Source: Prevotellaceae bacterium (GTDB taxonomy: Bacteria; Bacteroidota; Bacteroidia; Bacteroidales; Bacteroidaceae). Taken from it: a stretch of 6,398 nucleotides of DNA. The stretch is taken from positions 1-6,398 of the forward strand of contig JAJPYW010000176.1 in assembly GCA_021204715.1 (NCBI GenBank). The letters run 5' to 3'. Below are positions 4,502 through 6,398 of the stretch, piece by piece. Position numbers and translations under genes: made by a program. Below the pieces are notes generated by a model. The model was not told the DNA's origin. It saw only the letters and a list, made by a program, of their open reading frames with translations, and made no database searches. Numbering within the stretch: position 1 is the first letter of the stretch; each line of letters begins with the position of its first letter.

Positions 4502-6398
4502 CACGACGCTTCCGCTTCCGCCATGGCAGCGATTTCTCCAAATACATGCAAGGCTTCTTCCACGCGTGACACGTCGTGCACCAAGAGGCTGCGCTTGCCG
4601 TTCTGCTCGCGCAAGTCGCAGCGGCGGGGATACTGCATGAGGTAGCTGATGACTTTACCGAAGGCGGGGCTGCGGTAGTAGGGACTGTCGGGATTGGATA
4701 CGAAGAAGAGTGTCATGCGGCCGCCTTTAAGGAACACTTTCTCAATGCCCAAGCGGGCGGCTTGGCGGCGCAAGGGAACGATGCGCAGCAGCTCTTCGCT
4801 CTCTTCGGGCAGGGCGCCGAAGCGGTCTTCAAGGCGGATGCGGAAGGCGGCTACTTGGTCGTCGGACGTGAGTGTGTCGAGTTCTCTGTACAGCAACATG
4901 CGCTCGCTGCTGCCTGCCACGTAGGTGGCGGGAAGCAGCAGTTCCAAGTCGCTCTCCACTTGACATTCTTCCACGAAGGGTATGTCCGTAAGGGACGCGC
5001 CGCCCTTGTCGGCGGCTTTGGTATCGGCGGCATAAAGGTCGGCAAACTCGTCGGTCTTGAGTTCGTGCACGGCTTCGGAGAGTATCTTTTGGTAGGTTTC
5101 GTAACCAAGGTCGGCTATGAAGCCGCTCTGCTCGGCACCGAGCATGTTGCCTGCGCCGCGTATGTCGAGGTCCTGCATGGCGATGTGTATGCCGCTGCCC
5201 AAGTCGGAGAAGTTCTCGATGGCTTGCAAGCGGCGGCGGGCTTCGGAAGTGAGTGTGGAAAGGGGCGGTGCCAGCAGGTAGCAGAAGGCTTTCTTGTTGC
5301 TGCGTCCCACGCGGCCGCGCATTTGGTGCAGGTCGCTCAAACCGAAGTTTTGCGCTTGGTTTATCAGGATGGTGTTGGCGTTGGGTATGTCTACGCCGTT
5401 CTCCACGATGGTGGTGGCAAGCAGCACGTCGTAGTCGTAGTTGACGAAGCCCAAGATGACTTTCTCTAATTCAGCCGGGTCCATTTGACCGTGCCCCACG
5501 GCCACGCGGCAGTCGGGGATGTGACGCTCTATGAGAAGCTTCAACTCGGGCAAATTGGCGATGCGGTTGTTTACAAAGAAGACTTGCCCGTTGCGGCTCA
5601 TCTCAAAGTTGATGGCATCGGTGATGATCTCTTCGTTGAAGGTGTGTACTTCGGTCTGTATGGGGTAGCGGTTGGGCGGCGGTGTCTGTATGACGGAGAG
5701 GTCGCGGGCGCCCATTAGGGAGAATTGCAGCGTGCGTGGTATGGGCGTGGCGGTCATGGTGAGGGTGTCTACATTTACCTTTAGCCGGCGCAGCTTCTCC
5801 TTGACGCTGACACCGAACTTCTGCTCTTCGTCGACGATGAGCAACCCGAGGTCTTTGAACTTGACGTCCTTTCCCAAAATGCGGTGGGTGCCTACGAGGA
5901 TGTTGATGGAACCGTCGGCCACGCCTTTTATGATGTCTTTCACTTGGGTGGCGGTGCGGGCGCGGCTCAGGTACTCTACCCGGCAGGGGAACTCTTTCAA
6001 CCGCTCGCGGAAGGTTTGATAGTGTTGGTAGGCCAGCACGGTGGTGGGCACCAAGACGGCTGTTTGCTTGTTGTCGCAAGCGGCCTTGAAAGCGGCGCGC
6101 ACGGCCACTTCGGTCTTTCCGAAGCCCACGTCGCCGCACACCAAGCGGTCCATGGGACGGGCGCTCTCCATGTCGGCTTTTACTTCGGCGGTGGCTTTGC
6201 TTTGGTCGGGGGTGTCTTCGTAAATGAAGGAGGCTTCGAGCTCGCGCTGCAGGAAGCTGTCGGGGCTGTACTGGAAGCCTTTCTCCTCGCGGCGCAGGGC
6301 ATAGAGCTTGATGAGGTCGCGGGCTATGTCTTTTATCTTGGTTTTGGTGCGCTCTTTCAACCGCTCCCAAGCACCGGTTCCCAAACGGTTCAGGCGGG
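4501..6398 (-). CDS. mfd: Transcription-repair coupling factor Mfd (C-terminal part, partial)
   Basis: The frame is open to the right window edge, so the 5' end of the gene is outside; about 631 residues are seen of a protein usually near 1,100-1,150. Missing are the UvrB-like N-terminal domains. Present, counting from the Leu codon at 6384 as residue 1: RLGTGAWERLKERTK, typical of the end of the RNA polymerase interaction domain; translocase motif I GDVGFGKT (84-91); motif II DEEQ (185-188); motif III TATPIPRT (211-218); TTIVENGVDIP (324-334) and QMRGRVGRS (354-362) of the second RecA lobe; IRGAGNMLGAEQSGF (408-422); and the C-terminal TRCF domain up to residue 627. Mfd is a dsDNA translocase that pushes stalled RNA polymerase off lesions and recruits UvrA for nucleotide excision repair. 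All visible motifs are intact. It converges with the HipB-like gene, with 118 bases between them. Confidence 0.98.
   Translation of the reverse strand, partial: RLNRLGTGAWERLKERTKTKIKDIARDLIKLYALRREEKGFQYSPDSFLQRELEASFIYEDTPDQSKATAEVKADMESARPMDRLVCGDVGFGKTEVAVRAAFKAACDNKQTAVLVPTTVLAYQHYQTFRERLKEFPCRVEYLSRARTATQVKDIIKGVADGSINILVGTHRILGKDVKFKDLGLLIVDEEQKFGVSVKEKLRRLKVNVDTLTMTATPIPRTLQFSLMGARDLSVIQTPPPNRYPIQTEVHTFNEEIITDAINFEMSRNGQVFFVNNRIANLPELKLLIERHIPDCRVAVGHGQMDPAELEKVILGFVNYDYDVLLATTIVENGVDIPNANTILINQAQNFGLSDLHQMRGRVGRSNKKAFCYLLAPPLSTLTSEARRRLQAIENFSDLGSGIHIAMQDLDIRGAGNMLGAEQSGFIADLGYETYQKILSEAVHELKTDEFADLYAADTKAADKGGASLTDIPFVEECQVESDLELLLPATYVAGSSERMLLYRELDTLTSDDQVAAFRIRLEDRFGALPEESEELLRIVPLRRQAARLGIEKVFLKGGRMTLFFVSNPDSPYYRSPAFGKVISYLMQYPRRCDLREQNGKRSLLVHDVSRVEEALHVFGEIAAMAEAEAS

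Noticed and set aside
4576..5469. A plus-strand open frame of 297 codons opposite mfd
   Set aside because: It is fully inside the conserved mfd coding region on the other strand and resembles no family; it is a composition artefact.

Overview
The window looks like chromosomal DNA from a Bacteroidales bacterium, most likely Prevotella or a relative. Promoter-like boxes match the Bacteroidetes -7 consensus TAnnTTTG rather than the sigma-70 form. The first gene encodes a signal peptide ending in an AQE cleavage region typical of the phylum. The Mfd protein and the HipB-like regulator also fit this group. The genus is an inference from motifs, not from a database match.

Layout from left to right: (1) bases 1-78, minus strand, the first 26 codons of an exported protein that runs off the left edge, preceded by a long structured leader and a promoter near 248-276. 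(2) Bases 79-954, a gene-poor region unusually rich in palindromes. Its most striking part is an array with 23-bp periodicity at 583-812, which begins with two perfect CTCGAG-centred palindromes and grades into GAAGCGGTTC-type units sharing the same dyad phase. (3) Bases 955-3021, minus strand, a 688-residue AAA+ ATPase with three apparent winged-helix-like N-terminal modules and a NEAD variant Walker B motif, followed by a clear rho-independent terminator. (4) Bases 3359-3981, plus strand, a hicB-hicA toxin-antitoxin pair in antitoxin-first order with a 4-base ATGA overlap, divergent from the ATPase. (5) Bases 4071-4382, plus strand, a HipB-like XRE regulator with its own promoter, followed by a degraded fragment of the start of a hipA-type gene. 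(6) Bases 4501-6398, minus strand, the C-terminal two thirds of the transcription-repair coupling factor Mfd, running off the right edge and convergent with the HipB-like gene.

The housekeeping gene mfd and the exported-protein gene border an accessory block made of the AAA+ ATPase, an apparently intact HicBA pair and the relic of a HipBA system. The small toxin-antitoxin genes are visibly more AT-rich than the flanking ATPase and mfd genes, which suggests acquisition by transfer. Nothing shows that the ATPase and HicBA act together; they are divergent and have separate candidate promoters. The most novel signals are the 23-bp dyad array, the NEAD ATPase with its repeated N-terminal modules, and the orphaned HipB-like regulator with direct-repeat candidate operators.
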